Part shown: in pieces, positions 1 to 5,742 of the stretch
Layout: every line of letters starts with the position of its first letter
How positions within the stretch are numbered: the stretch's first letter is position 1
NCBI GenBank assembly: GCA_031398385.1
Contig: JANNNE010000090.1
Coordinates: 1 to 5,742 of the forward strand
From: Ideonella_A sp031398385
GTDB lineage: Bacteria; Pseudomonadota; Gammaproteobacteria; Burkholderiales; Burkholderiaceae_C
Reading direction: 5' to 3'
Length of the DNA: 5,742 bases
Program-made: the position numbers and the translations under genes
Notes under the pieces: model-generated
Told to the model about the DNA's origin: nothing
Seen by the model: the letters and a program-made list of their open reading frames with translations, nothing else
Databases searched by the model: none

Positions 1-1
1 G

Positions 2-698
2 GGCTGGGGCAAAAACGACGGCGACGACCGGCTGAGTTTTGGCGCCGCGACGCTGAAGGCGTTCTGGGCCGCTGTTGATGCCGGTGATCATCCTCGGCGG
101 CATCTACGGCGGCGTGTTCACGCCGACCGAGGCGGCGGCGGTGGCGATGTTTTATGCGCTGATCGTCGGCATGGTGATCTACCGGGAGTTGAAGCTGCGC
201 GACCTGGTGCTGATCCTGCGCAAATCGGCGATCTCGAGTGCGGTGGTGATGTTCATCATCGGCAACGCCGGCATGTTCGCCTACCTGCTGACACGCGCCG
301 GCGTGCCCGACGTGATCGGCCAATGGCTGGTGGAGGTGTTGAAATCGCCCGTCTACTTCCTGCTCGGCATCAACGCCGCGCTGTTCGTGATCGGCATGTT
401 CATCGAGACCAGCGCCGCGATCATCGTGCTGGCGCCGATCCTGGTGCCGGCGGCGTTGCACTTCGGCATTGATCCGATCCACCTCGGTGTGATCATGGTG
501 GTCAACCTGGCGCTGGGAATGATCACGCCGCCGTTCGGCGTCAACCTGTTCGCGGCCAGCGCGGTGGCGCGGATTTCGGTCGACCGCCTGCTGCGCGACC
601 TGGTTCCGTTCGTGCTCGTGATCATCGGCTGCCTGATGATCATCAGTTACGTGCCGTGGTTGTCGCTGGCACTGCGGGATCTGGTCTACAAGCCGTAA
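2..698 (+). CDS. TRAP transporter large permease (DctM family), C-terminal part, apparent frameshift
   Basis: This is the inner-membrane permease subunit of a tripartite ATP-independent periplasmic (TRAP) transporter, which imports a carboxylate or sugar acid delivered by a binding protein using an ion gradient. Only the C-terminal half is present; the family is usually about 425 residues. Counting residues from the TTG at 75, I see PVIILGGIYGGVFTPTEAA at 3-21 and NLALGMITPPFGVNLF at 144-159, both typical of DctM. Hydrophobic segments lie near 3-33, 54-73, 93-128, 136-160 and 174-196. Bases 2-67 encode family-like sequence (DDRLSFGAATLKAFWA) in another frame, so the TTG/ATG at 75/78 is not a real start and the gene reads across a one-base shift. 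The gene ends 2 bases before dgoK and probably shares its operon, so galactonate or a related aldonate is the likely cargo. That substrate is inference. The family call is firm; whether the gene is intact is not. Confidence 0.87.
66..78 (+). other. Apparent +1 frameshift in the TRAP permease gene
   Basis: The reading frame that starts at base 2 gives DctM-like sequence down to the TGG at 65-67, then continues as non-family sequence. The family sequence resumes in the next frame from 75. Removing one C at 69 or 70 makes the codons tgg gcg ctg ttg atg ccg, which read WALLMP and join the two halves with the spacing usual in DctM proteins. In-frame stops at 33-35 and 54-56 exclude a long upstream extension of the downstream frame. 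It may be a real mutation or a sequencing or assembly error. Confidence 0.75.
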
Positions 699-700
699 CG

Positions 701-1663
701 ATGTCGATCGCGTCGAGCGGGCCGGTGCTGATCGGAATCGACTGGGGCAGCAGCAACCTGCGAGTGGCCTTGCTCGACGCCGACGGCCGATTGCTCGATC
801 GCCGCGAAAGCGCGGCCGGTGTCTTCGCGATCCGGGACGGCTCGTTCGCGGCGGCGCTGGGGGCGTTGTGCGGCGATTGGGTCAATACGCACCGGGTTCC
901 GCTGCTGGCTTGCGGAATGATCGGCTCGCGCCAGGGCGTCGTCGAAGCGCCTTATCTGAGCTGCCCGACCGGTGCGAGCGATCTGGCAGCTGCGCTCGCC
1001 CAGGTGCGGTTGCAGCTGCCGGGGGAAGGGCGTGACGAAGCGTCCGCCACGCTGTTCATCATCCCGGGATTGAAGACCGGTTCGCACGACGCCGGCTGGG
1101 ACGTGATCAGGGGCGAGGAAACCCAGTTGCTCGGCGCAGCGGCGCAGCCAGGCAGCCTGTTCATCCTGCCGGGCACGCATTCGAAGTGGATGCTGCGCAG
1201 CGCCGACGGCCGCATCGAATCGTTCCAGACCTACCTGACCGGCGAGTTGTTCGACCTGTTGTGCACCCACAGCACCCTGGCCCGCGTGATGGCGCCGCCG
1301 TCGTGGTCGCCGCGGGTGTTTGCCCGCGGTGTCGACGAGGCACGCGATGGTTCCCTGGAGAACCTGCTGTTCCGGGTGCGCACCGCCGGCCTGATGGCTC
1401 GCTTCGACGCCGATGCGCTGCCGGACTATCTGTCGGGCCTGCTGATCGGATCCGAAGTGAAGGCCGGCCTGCAGCGCTTCCGGGCACCGGCAGACCAGCC
1501 GATCGTCGTCATCGGTGATGACCGGCTGACGACGCGTTATGCGGCGGCGATCGAGGCCTTCGGACACACGGTCACTGGGCGGTCCGGCGACGCGGTATTT
1601 GACGGTCTGCTGACGATCGCGCGCGCTGCCGGACTGGTGCAACCTTCGATGAGCCCGACATGA
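701..1663 (+). CDS. dgoK: 2-dehydro-3-deoxygalactonokinase (KDGal kinase)
   Basis: This cytoplasmic kinase phosphorylates 2-dehydro-3-deoxy-D-galactonate with ATP to the 6-phosphate, the step before aldol cleavage in D-galactonate breakdown. The 320-residue protein fits the DGOK family in length and motifs. These are the N-terminal nucleotide-binding IDWGSSNLR at 13-21, CGMIGSRQG at 71-79, DVIRGEETQ at 134-142, LPGTHSKW at 156-163, TYLTGELFDLL at 177-187, LSGLLIGSEVK at 244-254 and IGDDRLTTRY at 271-280. Each has a clear counterpart in E. coli DgoK. I chose the ATG at 701 because IDWGSSN then begins at the usual distance from the N-terminus; a GTG at 656 would add 15 unrelated residues inside the permease gene. 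No Shine-Dalgarno is visible, and the start lies 2 bases after the permease stop, so translation is probably coupled. It overlaps the aldolase gene by 4 bases. No key motif is missing. Confidence 0.95.
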   Translation: MSIASSGPVLIGIDWGSSNLRVALLDADGRLLDRRESAAGVFAIRDGSFAAALGALCGDWVNTHRVPLLACGMIGSRQGVVEAPYLSCPTGASDLAAALAQVRLQLPGEGRDEASATLFIIPGLKTGSHDAGWDVIRGEETQLLGAAAQPGSLFILPGTHSKWMLRSADGRIESFQTYLTGELFDLLCTHSTLARVMAPPSWSPRVFARGVDEARDGSLENLLFRVRTAGLMARFDADALPDYLSGLLIGSEVKAGLQRFRAPADQPIVVIGDDRLTTRYAAAIEAFGHTVTGRSGDAVFDGLLTIARAAGLVQPSMSPT

Positions 1664-2292
1664 CCCCCGATCTGAAAATTATCGCGATCCTGCGCGGCGT
1701 CACGCCGGACGAAGTGTTCGACATTGCCGAATGCCTGATCCGGTGCGGCATCACCACCATCGAGGTGCCGTTGAACTCGCCGCAGCCGTTTGCCAGCATC
1801 CGCCGTCTGCACGAGCGTTTTGCCGGCCGCGCGGTGATCGGCGCCGGCACCGTGCTCAGCGCCGAACAGGTCGAACAGGTTGCCGAAGCCGGCGGCACGC
1901 TGGTGTTGTCGCCCGACATGAACCCGGGTGTGATCCGGCGCAGCCGTGAGCTCGGCCTGACGTCGATTCCCGGCGTGGCGACGGTGACGGAGGCGTTCCG
2001 GGCGCTCGACGCCGGCGCCCACGCGTTGAAGCTGTTCCCGGCCGATGTGCTCGGCGTCGCGTCGCTGAAGGCCTGGCGCAGCGTGATGCCGGGCGACGTT
2101 CGATTCGTCGCCGTCGGCGGCATCGATGCCGGCAACGTCGGCAGCTACCTGGCGGCCGGGGCGGTGGGCGTCGGCGTGGGGAGTTCGCTTTATCGTCCGG
2201 GCAGCACGGCCGATCAGGTCCGTGCCTGCGCCGATGCGATGGTCCAGGCGCTGTCAGCCGGGCCTGCTGCGGCGATCAACGCCCACGCCTAG
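1660..2292 (+). CDS. dgoA: 2-dehydro-3-deoxy-6-phosphogalactonate aldolase (KDPGal aldolase)
   Basis: This class I aldolase cleaves 2-dehydro-3-deoxy-6-phosphogalactonate to pyruvate and D-glyceraldehyde-3-phosphate in the cytoplasm. The 210-residue protein is a compact (beta/alpha)8 barrel of the KDPG/KDPGal family. Visible motifs are AILRG at 9-13, IEVPLNSP at 34-41 with the catalytic glutamate at 35, IGAGTVL at 60-66, a PGVAT segment at 104-108, ALKLFPAD at 122-129 with the Schiff-base lysine at 124, and the phosphate-binding AVGGI and GVGSSLYRPG near the C-terminus. The IEVPLNSP and GSSLYR forms resemble E. coli DgoA more than the KDPG aldolase Eda. The adjoining KDGal kinase supports the galactonate assignment. 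Its ATG shares the ATGA overlap with the dgoK stop and has no evident Shine-Dalgarno, which points to coupled translation. An aldolase with mixed KDPG and KDPGal specificity cannot be excluded. Confidence 0.95.
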   Translation: MTPDLKIIAILRGVTPDEVFDIAECLIRCGITTIEVPLNSPQPFASIRRLHERFAGRAVIGAGTVLSAEQVEQVAEAGGTLVLSPDMNPGVIRRSRELGLTSIPGVATVTEAFRALDAGAHALKLFPADVLGVASLKAWRSVMPGDVRFVAVGGIDAGNVGSYLAAGAVGVGVGSSLYRPGSTADQVRACADAMVQALSAGPAAAINAHA

Positions 2293-2350
2293 GACGGTCG
2301 CCGGCAAGGCCCTGTCGAGCGAGAACCGTGCCAGCGAGTCTGGTGAGCGA

Positions 2351-4084
2351 TCAGTAAATGTCGGGCTCGACAACCGGGGCGCCGAATCGCGTCTCCAGAA
2401 AATCGAAATCGCAGCCTTGGTCGGCCTGCTGGATATGCTGCGAAAACATCCAACCATAACCGCGTTCATAACGCCTGGGCTGCGGTTTCCACTGATCGCG
2501 GCGCTGTAGCAGCTCCGCATCACTGATCTCCAGGTGGATGCTGCGGGCGGCCACATCGATCGAGATCATGTCGCCGGTGCGCACCAGCGCCAGCGGGCCG
2601 CCGACATAGGCCTCGGGTGCGACATGCAACACGCAGGCGCCGTAGCTGGTACCGCTCATCCGGGCATCGGACAGCCGGACCATGTCGCGCACGCCTTGCT
2701 TCACCAGTTTGGTCGGAATCGGCAACATGCCCCATTCGGGCATGCCCGGGCCGCCTTGCGGGCCGGCATTGCGCAGCACCAGCACGTGGTCGGCGGTGAC
2801 GTCGAGATCCGGGTCGTCGACCGCCGCCTTCATCGCCGGATAGTCGTCGAAGACCAGTGCCGGGCCGGTGTGCCGAAGATACTGCTGCGCGCAGGCGCTG
2901 GGCTTGATCACGCAGCCACCGGGCGCCAAGTTGCCGCGCAGCACCGCCAGTGCACCTTCGGCGTAGATCGGGTTGTCGATCGGGCGTATCACGTCGTCGT
3001 TGAACACGGTGGCGCCGGCGATGTTGTCGCCGATCGAGCGGCCGGTCACGGTCATCGCGTCGAGCTTCAGGTGCTCGGTCAGGCGGCCCATCAGCGCGGG
3101 CAGGCCGCCGGCGTAGAAAAAGTCCTCCATCAGATAACGATCACCACTCGGGCGGATGTTGGCGATCACCGGCACATGCCGGCTGGCGTGGTCGAAATCG
3201 TCGAGACCGACATCGAAGCCGGCGCGCCGCGCCATTGCGATCAGGTGGATGACGGCATTGGTCGAGCAACCCATCGCCATCGCGACGACGATGGCGTTGG
3301 CGAACGAGGCCGGACTCAGCACCTTGGCCGGCGTCAGATCGTCCCAGACCATGTCGACGATGCGTCGCCCGCATTCGGACGACATCCGGATATGACCCGC
3401 ATCGGGCGCCGGAATCGACGATGCGCCCGGCAGGCACATGCCGATGGTCTCGGCGATCGCGGTCATCGTGCTGGCCGTGCCCATGGTCATGCAGGTGCCG
3501 TGGCTGCGGGCGATGCCAGCTTCGACGCCGATCCACTCGGTCCTGCTGATCTGGCCGGCGCGCCGATCGTCCCAGAACTTCCAGGCATCCGATCCGGAAC
3601 CGAGCACCTTGCCTTGCCAGTTGCCGCGCAGCATTGGCCCGGCCGGCAGGTAGATGCAGGGATAACCGGCGCTGATCGCACCCATCAGCAACCCCGGCGT
3701 GGACTTGTCGCAACCGCCCATCAGCACCGCGCCGTCGACCGGGTGGCTGCGCAGCAGTTCCTCGGTTTCCATCGCGAGGAAGTTGCGGTACATCATCGTG
3801 GTCGGCTTGACAAGGCTCTCGGACACCGAGATGGCCGGCAACTCGACCGGGAAACCGCCGGCCTGCAGCACGCCGCGCTTGACGTCCTCGACGCGTTGCT
3901 TGAAGTGGGCGTGGCAGGAGTTCAGGTCCGACCAGGTGTTGATGATGGCGATCACCGGCCGGCCGGCCCAGTCTTCGGGCGCGTAACCCATCTGCATCAC
4001 GCGTGAGCGGTGACCGAAGGAGCGCAGGTCGTCGGGTGCGAACCAGCGCGCGCTGCGCAGCGAGTCGTACGCTCGTCGACTCAT
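2351..4084 (-). CDS. IlvD/Edd-family sugar-acid dehydratase (probable D-galactonate or L-arabinonate dehydratase)
   Basis: The enzyme removes water from an aldonic acid to give a 2-keto-3-deoxy acid, using a [2Fe-2S] cluster and Mg2+. Numbering from a possible GTG start at 4099 (582 residues), the cluster cysteines are C62 (in NTWSDLNSC), C130 (GGCDKSTP, followed by K132, probably the carboxylated metal ligand) and C203 (SHGTCMTMG). The likely catalytic serine is near 482 in SDARMSGTSYG. The pattern, length and segments such as AMGCSTNAVIHL, LMEDFFYAGGLP and VLRGNLAPGG resemble Rhizobium L-arabinonate dehydratase much more than biosynthetic IlvD. That homologue is reported to accept D-galactonate and D-fuconate too. 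With dgoK and dgoA next door, D-galactonate is the likely substrate, but this is inferred. I prefer the ATG at 4084 (577 residues); the GTG at 4099 is possible, and neither has a clear ribosome binding site. The gene converges on dgoA and so has its own transcription unit. Confidence 0.93.
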   Translation of the reverse strand: MSRRAYDSLRSARWFAPDDLRSFGHRSRVMQMGYAPEDWAGRPVIAIINTWSDLNSCHAHFKQRVEDVKRGVLQAGGFPVELPAISVSESLVKPTTMMYRNFLAMETEELLRSHPVDGAVLMGGCDKSTPGLLMGAISAGYPCIYLPAGPMLRGNWQGKVLGSGSDAWKFWDDRRAGQISRTEWIGVEAGIARSHGTCMTMGTASTMTAIAETIGMCLPGASSIPAPDAGHIRMSSECGRRIVDMVWDDLTPAKVLSPASFANAIVVAMAMGCSTNAVIHLIAMARRAGFDVGLDDFDHASRHVPVIANIRPSGDRYLMEDFFYAGGLPALMGRLTEHLKLDAMTVTGRSIGDNIAGATVFNDDVIRPIDNPIYAEGALAVLRGNLAPGGCVIKPSACAQQYLRHTGPALVFDDYPAMKAAVDDPDLDVTADHVLVLRNAGPQGGPGMPEWGMLPIPTKLVKQGVRDMVRLSDARMSGTSYGACVLHVAPEAYVGGPLALVRTGDMISIDVAARSIHLEISDAELLQRRDQWKPQPRRYERGYGWMFSQHIQQADQGCDFDFLETRFGAPVVEPDIY

Positions 4085-4134
4085 CGACGACAGGCGCACC
4101 GGGGCGCCGATGTGAGAAAAAAAGGCATCCGCGC

Positions 4135-4163
4135 ATTGGACCGCCGATGGCGGGGCATGTCAC
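4135..4163 (-). promoter_or_regulatory. Candidate sigma70 promoter for the dehydratase gene
   Basis: On the minus strand a -35-like GTGACA (4163-4158, 5 of 6 to consensus) is followed by a 17-base spacer and a -10-like TCCAAT (4140-4135, 4 of 6). Transcription would begin about 45 bases upstream of the ATG at 4084. The optimal spacing and position favour it, but the -10 match is modest and a GC-rich genome may use other forms. The spacer holds the inverted repeat CCGCC-gat-GGCGG at 4141-4153. Confidence 0.35.
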
Positions 4164-4174
4164 TAGGGTGAACA
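4158..4174. promoter_or_regulatory. Imperfect dyad over the candidate -35, possible operator
   Basis: The sequence TGTCACTAGGGTGAACA contains perfect TCAC/GTGA arms around a 4-base centre, with outer TGT/ACA halves displaced by one base. It covers the candidate -35 of the dehydratase promoter, a common place for a repressor to bind. No regulator gene is in the window, and so short a dyad can arise by chance. Confidence 0.2.
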
Positions 4175-4179
4175 CTGCT

Positions 4180-4195
4180 GGTGCAGCGTCGCACC
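4180..4195 (-). other. Stem-loop just downstream of dsbD stop
   Basis: On the minus strand GGTGC (4195-4191) and GCACC (4184-4180) pair around a 6-base loop, starting 5 bases after the dsbD stop codon. An extra G-U pair could lengthen the stem to 6. No T-run follows, so it is not a standard intrinsic terminator; it may stabilise the mRNA 3' end or be incidental. Confidence 0.25.
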
Positions 4196-4200
4196 GTTGG

Positions 4201-5742
4201 TCATGGTGCCTGCATCAACGCAGACACCCGATCCAGCGATTCGAGAAACCGATCGGCCGATTGGTAGCCGATCACGCGCAGCGACATCGCCTGGCCCGCC
4301 TTGTCGAAGAAGATGATGGCGGGCGGACCGAACAGCGAGAAGCGGGCCAGCAGCGCCTGGTGATCAGCATTGTTGGCAGTCACGTCGGCGCGCAGCAGCA
4401 GGCTGTCTTTCAGGCGCGCCTGCACCCGCGGATCGCTGAAGGTGAAATGCTCCATCTCCTTGCACGACACACACCATTCAGCCCAGAAATCGAGCATCAC
4501 CGGGCGTCCTTGCGCGGCCTGGATCAGGCGATCGAGTTCGGCGTTGCTGGCCACCGGCTGGAAGGGCAGCTCCGCTTGTGCGATGCCAGACGCGCCACCG
4601 CGCAGGCCGGCCAGCGGCTGCAGCAACTCGCGACTGCCTGACATCGCGCCAATCATCAGCGCAGCGCCGACAAGCAGCGCCATCACGCCAAGCCCCTTCA
4701 GCAGGCGTCGATGTCCAGGCGCCTGAGGCGGCAGCGGATCGAGGGCGTGCAGATAGATGGCCGGTACGATCAGCAGCGCCGCCCAGGCCAGTTGCTGCGC
4801 GACCAGCGGAATCACCGGCGACACCGTCCAGATCGCCACCGCCAGCATCGTGACGCCGAAGACCCGCTTGATCGACTCCATCCAGGGGCCGGCCTTCGGC
4901 AGCAAGGAGCCGGCGGTCGCGCCCACCACCATCAGCGGCACACCCATGCCGATCGCCATCGCGAACAGCGCCGTGCCGCCGAGCACGACGTCGCCGGTCT
5001 GGCCGATGTACAGCAACGCGCCACCCAGCGGCGCCGCGACACAGGGACCGATGATGATCGCCGACAAGATGCCCATGGCGAATGCGCCGGCGGCCTTGCC
5101 GCCACGCACACCGCGCCCCGCATCGGCCAGCCGGGTTTGCAGCCAGCCCGGCAACTGCAGTTCGTACAGGCCGAACATCGACAACGACAAGGCGACGAAC
5201 AACGTGGCGAAGGCGACGATCACCCACGGCGTCTGGAACGCCACCTGCAGGTTGGCGCCGAGCAGTCCGGCGATGACACCGGCGATGGTGAACACCACGG
5301 CGTTGGCCAGCACGTAGACCAGCGACAACGAGAACGCGCGCCGTGCACCGATGCGCTCGCCGCGCCCGGCGATCAGGCCGGACAGGATCGGGATCATCGG
5401 CAACACGCACGGCGTAAATGCGAGCAGCAGGCCGAAGCCGAAGAAACCCAGCAAGGCCAGCCAGCGTCCGGAGCCGGACAAGGAGGCGGCGATGCGGCTG
5501 TCTTCGGCTTGCGCAGGCGTGTTGGTGTCTGCGCCACTAGCGGCTTCAGCCGCGAGCTTTTCCGGCGCCGCATTGTTTTCGGCTGCGTCTACAGGAGATT
5601 GACCGCCGGTTCTGATGCCTTCGGGCGAGTCATCCGTGGGAGCGACGGTAGTGGCGACCTGCGGCATCTCGGAGGAAAGCGTCGCGACTTCCGTCGCTCC
5701 CGCAAGGGTTGCAGCCGAGATTTTTCCTGCAGGCAGCGAGAC
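4201..5742 (-). CDS. dsbD: Thiol:disulfide interchange protein DsbD, 5' end beyond window
   Basis: This inner-membrane protein carries electrons from cytoplasmic thioredoxin to the periplasm, for disulfide isomerases and often cytochrome c maturation. Residues are numbered from the methionine codon at 5667. Eight or so membrane segments span about 68-343, with the redox pair C87 (FTPCVLPMIP) and C209 (IIIGPCVAAPLGG), 122 residues apart as in E. coli. A C-terminal thioredoxin-like domain covers about 365-488, with WAEWCVSCKEM (C399, C402) and a FGPPAIIFF loop holding the likely cis-proline. Upstream of residue 68 is an Ala/Thr/Pro-rich linker. The frame stays open from 5667 to the window edge for 25 more codons, so 5667 is probably not the start and the periplasmic N-terminal domain should lie outside. 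The linker DNA carries REP-like palindromes. The gene precedes the dehydratase on the same strand, with a 101-116 base gap depending on the dehydratase start. Confidence 0.96.
   Translation of the reverse strand, partial: VSLPAGKISAATLAGATEVATLSSEMPQVATTVAPTDDSPEGIRTGGQSPVDAAENNAAPEKLAAEAASGADTNTPAQAEDSRIAASLSGSGRWLALLGFFGFGLLLAFTPCVLPMIPILSGLIAGRGERIGARRAFSLSLVYVLANAVVFTIAGVIAGLLGANLQVAFQTPWVIVAFATLFVALSLSMFGLYELQLPGWLQTRLADAGRGVRGGKAAGAFAMGILSAIIIGPCVAAPLGGALLYIGQTGDVVLGGTALFAMAIGMGVPLMVVGATAGSLLPKAGPWMESIKRVFGVTMLAVAIWTVSPVIPLVAQQLAWAALLIVPAIYLHALDPLPPQAPGHRRLLKGLGVMALLVGAALMIGAMSGSRELLQPLAGLRGGASGIAQAELPFQPVASNAELDRLIQAAQGRPVMLDFWAEWCVSCKEMEHFTFSDPRVQARLKDSLLLRADVTANNADHQALLARFSLFGPPAIIFFDKAGQAMSLRVIGYQSADRFLESLDRVSALMQAP
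5539..5555. repeat. REP-like palindrome of a second sequence type in dsbD linker
   Basis: AGCGGCTTCAGCCGCGA contains the perfect stem GCGGC-ttca-GCCGC. It matches the core of the GGAGCGGCTTCAGCCGCGA repeat that I recall as dispersed in Xanthomonadales and pseudomonads. Here it is coding, giving KLAAEAAS in DsbD. A chance origin from Ala-rich codons is possible, but the TTCA loop and the trailing CGA fit the repeat. Confidence 0.4.
5636..5658 (+). repeat. REP-like palindromic unit, copy 1, inside dsbD linker
   Basis: The unit opens GTGGGAGCGACGG and ends GGCGAC. It matches the unit at 5681-5703, read on the other strand, at 20 of 23 positions. The form GGGAGCGAC, short loop, GTCGC is what I recall of REP-type repeats in Xanthomonadales and related bacteria. 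The inner stem of this copy has one mismatch (GCGAC against GTGGC). In the dsbD frame it encodes VATTVAPT. The identity with a named repeat family is from memory, not from a search. Confidence 0.5.
5681..5703 (-). repeat. REP-like palindromic unit, copy 2, inverted to copy 1
   Basis: Read on the minus strand this unit opens GCGGGAGCGACGG and ends AGTCGCGAC, with a perfect stem-loop GCGAC-ggaa-GTCGC. It lies 22 bases from copy 1 in the opposite orientation, giving a head-to-head pair like the BIME arrangement of REP elements. The outer 11 bases GGGAGCGACGG (5638-5648) and CCGTCGCTCCC (5691-5701) are exactly complementary. In the dsbD frame it encodes AGATEVA. Confidence 0.5.

Noticed and set aside
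656..700. GTG at 656 as the dgoK start
   Set aside because: It would add 15 residues unlike the family and overlap the permease gene by 43 bases; the ATG at 701 places the first kinase motif at the usual distance.
686..1642. 318-codon open frame on the - strand opposite dgoK
   Set aside because: Its composition is Arg, Gln and Ala rich with no domain, and it is a shadow of a well conserved kinase gene.
2534..4006. 490-codon open frame on the + strand, antisense to the dehydratase gene
   Set aside because: It is rich in His, Arg, Asp and Gly, has no recognisable motif, and lies entirely over a gene whose catalytic residues are intact. High GC at third codon positions opens such shadow frames.
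2351..4099. Biosynthetic dihydroxy-acid dehydratase (ilvD) as the identity of the dehydratase
   Set aside because: The NTWSDLNSC, MMYRN and LMEDFFYAGGLP segments fit the sugar-acid dehydratase branch, and the neighbours are galactonate catabolism genes.
3141..4175. 344-codon open frame on the - strand overlapping the dehydratase in another frame
   Set aside because: Arg-rich shadow translation with no family motif; the dehydratase frame across the same bases is clearly coding.
5466..5479. Perfect palindrome GTCCGG-ag-CCGGAC
   Set aside because: It encodes Ser-Gly-Ser-Gly at the end of the DsbD linker and is explained by repeated codons; it does not resemble the nearby REP-like units.
5665..5667. 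ATG at 5667 as the dsbD start
   Set aside because: The frame stays open to the window edge with the same linker-like composition, and DsbD normally has a periplasmic domain upstream, so this is probably an internal methionine.

Overview
The window comes from a GC-rich Gram-negative bacterium, most likely a proteobacterium. It holds a TRAP transporter permease and a DsbD thiol-disulfide transporter, which needs a periplasm. REP-like palindromes inside dsbD resemble those I recall from Xanthomonadales and pseudomonads, so a gammaproteobacterium is my best guess. I cannot name a genus.

Layout. Bases 2-698 (+) are the C-terminal part of a DctM-type TRAP permease, cut by the window edge and carrying an apparent +1 frameshift near base 69. 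Two bases later comes dgoK (701-1663, +), 2-dehydro-3-deoxygalactonokinase. It overlaps by 4 bases (ATGA) with dgoA (1660-2292, +), 2-dehydro-3-deoxy-6-phosphogalactonate aldolase. Facing them after a 58-base gap is a sugar-acid dehydratase of the IlvD/Edd family (2351-4084, or to 4099 with a GTG start, -). A short intergenic region with a plausible promoter separates it from dsbD (4201 to beyond 5742, -), whose 5' end is outside the window.

How the genes work together. Uptake of a sugar acid (TRAP), dehydration to 2-keto-3-deoxygalactonate (IlvD/Edd dehydratase), phosphorylation (DgoK) and aldol cleavage to pyruvate plus glyceraldehyde-3-phosphate (DgoA) would make a complete De Ley-Doudoroff type D-galactonate route. 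The dehydratase would do the job of the enolase-superfamily DgoD, which is absent here. The kinase and aldolase calls are strong; the dehydratase substrate and the transporter cargo are inferred from context. DsbD has no evident link to sugar catabolism and is probably just the next locus.

Most of the window is ordinary metabolic sequence. The points that merit a second look are three REP-like palindromes inside the coding sequence of the DsbD linker, the frameshift in the TRAP permease, and a candidate promoter with an overlapping dyad upstream of the dehydratase. I see no RNA genes, CRISPR arrays, insertion sequences or evidence of an undescribed system.
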